NCBI GenBank assembly: GCA_011009095.1
Contig: VTPC01090896.1
Location: 120,414 to 184,413 of the forward strand
Direction: 5' to 3'
Origin: Ignelater luminosus
Taxonomy: Eukaryota > Arthropoda > Insecta > Coleoptera > Elateridae
DNA: 64,000 nucleotides
The stretch's first letter is position 1; each line of letters starts with the position of its first letter. The notes under the pieces were generated by a model that did no database searches, had not been told where the DNA came from, and saw only the letters and a list, made by a program, of their open reading frames with translations. Positions 61,073 to 64,000 of this stretch are shown here, one piece after another. Made by a program: the position numbers and the translations under genes.

Positions 61073-61456
61073 ATGAAACTTCCACTGTAGCCGGTTGACT
61101 TTTAATGCTTCCTCTTCCACTCCACGCGTAACATTCACATTTAAATTTTTCTTTACCGAAAAATTCCTCCACCATATCTCTAGTAACATTAATTTCGGCC
61201 TCAACAATTCTAACCCCAGTCTGAGGGTCTACAAATTCCGACTGTGGCGTGTCGACGTTTCGAGCACCATTACACTTAAAGTACATTTTCAATGTATGCG
61301 CCGCGCGACACTGTAAAAGAGCCGGACGGTTTTTGACCACGTAAGAGTCTTGAGGTTCCACTAGGAAAATTGGTAAAGAATCCGAATTTAAAAGGAGCGA
61401 CTCGTCCGGTTCTGGTGATTGTTTCGTCGGCGATGATTCCTCCAGTAAGGTACCAT
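61073..61456 (-). CDS. unc-5: Exon encoding the first Ig domain of an UNC-5 type netrin receptor
   Basis: UNC-5 receptors are neuronal membrane proteins that bind netrin and mediate axon repulsion; their ectodomain has two Ig and two thrombospondin domains. This 384-base exon is open throughout and encodes LPIFLVEPQDSYVVKN, then LLQCRA, KMYFKCNGARN, GVRIVEAEINVTRDMVEEFF and FKCECYAWSGRGSIKSQPA. These are the hallmarks of UNC-5 Ig1: a first Ig cysteine, an extra cysteine in FKCNG, and the C-x-C pair before the YAWS stretch. An acidic Ser/Pro-rich linker precedes the domain. Acceptor TTGTTACAG ends at 61457 and donor GTAAGT starts at 61072, so both flanking introns are phase 1 and the exon is symmetric. 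The signal peptide must lie upstream (beyond 64000). Ig2, thrombospondin, transmembrane, ZU5 and death domains are not found in the window. Confidence 0.9.
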
Positions 61457-61485
61457 CTGTAACAATTAAAAAGAAATTTTTACAC
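61457..61485 (-). other. Splice acceptor of the Ig exon
   Basis: The minus strand reads a T-rich tract (TTTCTTTTTAATTGTTACAG) ending in AG at 61458-61457, immediately before the exon. Confidence 0.8.
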
Positions 61486-62219
61486 ACAAAAACTTGGGTA
61501 TTAAAATGTTAAACACATGCCATTTAAAAAGGCCTCTTTTTTAATAGCAATTATTTTATGCTTGAACATCTTTTAGAACAGCGGCGTATTAATTACAAAC
61601 ACACACACATACACAGCTAATTTTCTCAACGCCTTAGGCATTCAAACACGGCATATATTCATAAATATGTGTACGTTTATTTCTGTCATTCTCGCTTCTT
61701 TTCCTCTTTCCCTCTGCATTTCATTTTATATTTCTATTCCAGTAGTAACTAATCGTTTAATCTGAAATTTACCGGAAAATGGCTCGTTAAAGAAATGAAA
61801 ACAGAAGATGAAATATGTTGCGTAGGACATGGATGTAATAAGGTAAAAAGGTCAAAATGCATTAACCTTCTTTCATCATGTGCTGCGTTTGTCCTAATGA
61901 CAATTTTCCAAGTAATACTGACAGATTAATTTATTAAGAGGTTTAGATTAACAAGATCTTTATTACATTTTGTTAAAACCACAAATAACGCAAGAAACGT
62001 AGACGTGAAAAAAATTAAAATTGGAAAATGTCAAACTCCTTATAACATTATGAAAATTAATTACATCCAAGACAGTTCTTTATCCTTTACTCGATGAATT
62101 ATCTTTAAGGTCTACATTCCCTCCTCATTTTTGACAGTTGAAAAAATCCTCCTCCCTTAGTTATCAATATTTATGTATTTTTGAGACGAGTAATTAGCTT
62201 AGTTTAGGCCGGGCTGCTA
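61486..62219 (-). other. unc-5 intron (5' of the Ig exon), no other features
   Basis: Non-coding on both strands as far as I can see, with a short CA-type run near 61600-61616. Confidence 0.5.
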
Positions 62220-62221
62220 TA

Positions 62222-62249
62222 CGAGGGTGGTCTGAAAACTTTCCGACCT
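62222..62249 (+). repeat. Mariner left terminal inverted repeat
   Basis: 28 bp beginning CGAGGGTGGTCTGAAAAC; pairs with 63487-63514 at 27 of 28 positions. Presumed transposase binding site. Confidence 0.95.
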
Positions 62250-62381
62250 CAACGTGAAGATGGCAGCACTCGTAAATAAAAGCCACTGAATTTCGTTGTT
62301 CATCTGTTGACAGTTACTTACCAAAGTTTCAGCCATTTTGGACGCGCAGTTTTTATGTAACAGTCGTTTGAGTGAGTTGAT

Positions 62382-63449
62382 GTGAGTTTTTTTGTGAAAA
62401 TAGACAAAATCGAGTATCGAGCTGTCATTAAATATTTGTTTTTGAAAGGCAATACGCCTTCGCAAATAAAAGATGAGTTGGATTCTGTGTATGGGGACTC
62501 TGCACCATCATTTACCACAGTGAAATTTTGGGCTGCTGAATTTAAACGTGGCCGTAAGTGCTTGGGAGACGATGAACGTTCGGGACGTCCAAAAACTGCA
62601 GCTACCGACGAAAACATCGCCAAAGTTCACCAAATGGTGCTAGACGACCGCCGATTTAAAGTGAGAGAGATAGCAGAGGTTATGAACATGTCAAAAGAAC
62701 GTGTTTGTCACATATTAAATCAACATTTAGGCATGAGAAAGCTGTCCGCGCGTTGGGTGCCGCGTTTGCTCACGTTAGACCAAAAACGTGTTCGAATGAA
62801 TATTTCCAACGCTCTTTTGGCGCAGTTTAGGCGAAATAAATCCGAGTTTTGGCGCCGATTAATTACTGTAGATGAAACTTGGATAAACCATTATACGCCC
62901 GAAACAAAAATACAGTCCAAACAGTGGACTGCAAAGGGGGAACCGGCTCCAAAAAAAGCAAAAACTGTTTTTTCGGCTGAGAAAGTGATGGCGACTGTTT
63001 TTTGGGATAGTCATGGAGTTATTTTAATCGATTATCTTCAAAAAGGAAAAACCATTACAGGAGCACACTATGCATCATTACTTGACAGGATGAAGGCAGA
63101 ACTTGCGAAAAAACGGGCACATTTGCAGAAAAAGAAAATCCTGTTTCACCAAGACAACGCACCGTCTCACACCTCAGCGGTTGCCATGGCGAAAATCCAC
63201 GAATTACGGTTTGAACTGCTTGACCATCCGCCTTACTCACCAGATCTAGCCCCAAGCGACTTCTTTTTGTTCCCTCATCTAAAAATTGCGCTCGGAAGAC
63301 AAAGATTTTCGTCAGATGAAGAGGCAATCACCTTCGTGAACAATTATTTTGCAGAGAAAAATGCCGAGTACTATTTGGACAGGTTACAGAGATGGGAGCA
63401 TCGCTGGGAAAAGTGTGTAAAGTTACAAAGAGACTATGTTGAAAAATAA
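62382..63449 (+). CDS. Mariner transposase, full-length frame but GTG in place of ATG
   Basis: Cuts and pastes the element through its terminal repeats. The 355 codons include an N-terminal helix-turn-helix region (about residues 10-60, EYRAVIKYLFLKGNTP...WAAEFKRG), a second DNA-binding region (about 80-115, VREIAEVMNMSKERVCHIL), the linker WVPRLL at 125-130 (usually WVPHEL-like), and a DDD domain with Asp164 (TVDETW), Asp258 (HQDNAPSH) and Asp293 (PSDFFLFP). The last two are separated by 34 residues, the mariner D,D34D signature; PPYSPDLAP is intact. Length matches the family norm of about 345-355. The frame is open only back to a TGA at 62373. It contains no ATG before residue 85, and the natural start position reads GTG-AGT. 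A nearby ATG at 62380 is out of frame and runs into TGA at once. So it is probably silenced at its start codon, unless GTG initiates. Confidence 0.93.
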   Translation: MSFFVKIDKIEYRAVIKYLFLKGNTPSQIKDELDSVYGDSAPSFTTVKFWAAEFKRGRKCLGDDERSGRPKTAATDENIAKVHQMVLDDRRFKVREIAEVMNMSKERVCHILNQHLGMRKLSARWVPRLLTLDQKRVRMNISNALLAQFRRNKSEFWRRLITVDETWINHYTPETKIQSKQWTAKGEPAPKKAKTVFSAEKVMATVFWDSHGVILIDYLQKGKTITGAHYASLLDRMKAELAKKRAHLQKKKILFHQDNAPSHTSAVAMAKIHELRFELLDHPPYSPDLAPSDFFLFPHLKIALGRQRFSSDEEAITFVNNYFAEKNAEYYLDRLQRWEHRWEKCVKLQRDYVEK

Positions 63450-63486
63450 AAAAAAATTTTCAGAAAAAATGTCTTGTATCTTTGTT

Positions 63487-63514
63487 AGGTCGGAAACTTT
63501 TCAGACCACCCTCG
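63487..63514 (-). repeat. Mariner right terminal inverted repeat
   Basis: 28 bp, reverse complement of the left end with one C/G difference, followed by TA. Confidence 0.95.
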
Positions 63515-63516
63515 TA

Positions 63517-64000
63517 CATATTGAACGAATAGTTTTATAATTTCAGGTGTAAGTTAAACCGTTGCTTACAAATGATCTTGTTTTCATTAAGAATGACGAC
63601 TAGCAACTAGTTAGAATTCTACATAAAAGAAAGTGATCATTGCTCCTTGTGCAGGAGTCTGAGTTTAGAAATTTAATTTAAAAAACTCTTTTTCTTTTTG
63701 GGAACATTAGCGTTTTATGGACTTATGCAATACATCAAATCTCGCAATTCATAAATAGGAAAATTATTTATTGTTTTAAATACCTCTACTTTCATAAAAC
63801 CATCCACTTCGTACAACGAAATATACCGAAGAAACTATAATTACTAAGTCAATCGAATAAACGAAAATGAAAATTAATTACTTGATCGATCAACAGGAAA
63901 ATCCGTAAGCCAATATAATATTCCTTTATAACCATTTCTAAATTATTGCAGATCATGCGGTGTGATAACGAACAACAAAACTTCATTCATTATTGTCCGT
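63517..64000 (-). other. unc-5 intron continuing to the window edge
   Basis: AT-rich, no further exon or repeat recognised. Confidence 0.5.

Larger units (their letters stand above)
62222..63514 (+). mobile_element. Nearly intact mariner transposon in the unc-5 intron
   Basis: 1293 bp, flanked by TA at 62220-62221 and 63515-63516, the standard mariner target duplication. The ends are 28-bp inverted repeats differing at one position (CGAGGGTGGTCTGAAAAC... against ...AAAG). It carries a single long transposase frame on the plus strand, opposite to the host gene. Near-identical ends and an unbroken frame indicate a young insertion compared with the other three mariner relics in the window. Confidence 0.97.

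Noticed and set aside
62318-62623. 101-codon minus-strand open frame over the mariner 5' part
   Set aside because: Shadow frame; the sense strand carries the transposase N-terminus.
63055-63327. 90-codon minus-strand open frame
   Set aside because: Antisense shadow of the mariner transposase.
1-64000. CRISPR arrays, operons, ribosome binding sites or other prokaryotic features
   Set aside because: Introns, splice sites, SINEs, LINEs and mariners show that this is a eukaryotic nuclear genome; no regularly spaced identical repeats with unique spacers were seen.

Overview
This is AT-rich, intron- and repeat-dominated animal DNA, most likely from an insect. The only host coding sequence I can support is one exon near the right end, on the minus strand at 61073-61456. 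It encodes the first immunoglobulin domain of an UNC-5 type netrin receptor and has a clean splice acceptor and donor. I recognise no other exon of that gene, so the left 61 kb is either a very large unc-5 intron, flanking DNA, or both. The insect assignment rests on the UNC-5 sequence style and on the mix of mobile elements (mariners, RTE and Jockey-like LINEs, Gypsy); species and order cannot be fixed from the sequence.

Left part (1-17 kb): a 100-N assembly gap whose two flanks are identical over 47 bases; three copies of a dispersed repeat; a broken Jockey-like LINE on the minus strand (1.7-2.85 kb); a small 135-155 bp tandem array (4.55-5.16 kb); and a larger array of the same family (9.18-12.96 kb). 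The larger array carries two copies of a GCCCGA-rich element, an RTE-like LINE tail and a dead mariner.

Middle part (17-46 kb): two copies of an unclassified 1.2-2.1 kb mobile element. One of them splits a GCCCGA-rich element and carries an apparent target duplication. There are also RTE-like LINE fragments, a degraded Gypsy-like polymerase on the minus strand, a Tc1-like relic, an R1-like LINE relic with an internal hairpin duplication, a pair of palindromic modules, two more dead mariners (one interrupted by a deleted RTE-like LINE), and a fragment of a multicopy insect gene with a zinc-binding N-terminus.

Right part (46-64 kb): tRNA-derived SINE sequences, one of which shares its 3' half with the 3' untranslated region of a Jockey-like LINE relic at 58.1-59.3 kb; the best-preserved GCCCGA-rich element, with terminal inverted repeats; a probable LTR; a fold-back repeat; the UNC-5 exon; and, in the intron upstream of that exon, an almost intact mariner (62222-63514). 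This mariner has 28-bp terminal repeats, a TA duplication and an unbroken 355-codon frame with the D,D34D triad, but its start codon reads GTG rather than ATG.

The genes do not form a pathway: this is a neuronal receptor locus invaded by successive, often nested, mobile elements. The most unusual item is the GCCCGA-rich family (about five copies), which has 16-bp terminal inverted repeats, a degenerate short-period core, and in three copies a second repeated module attached at the same end.
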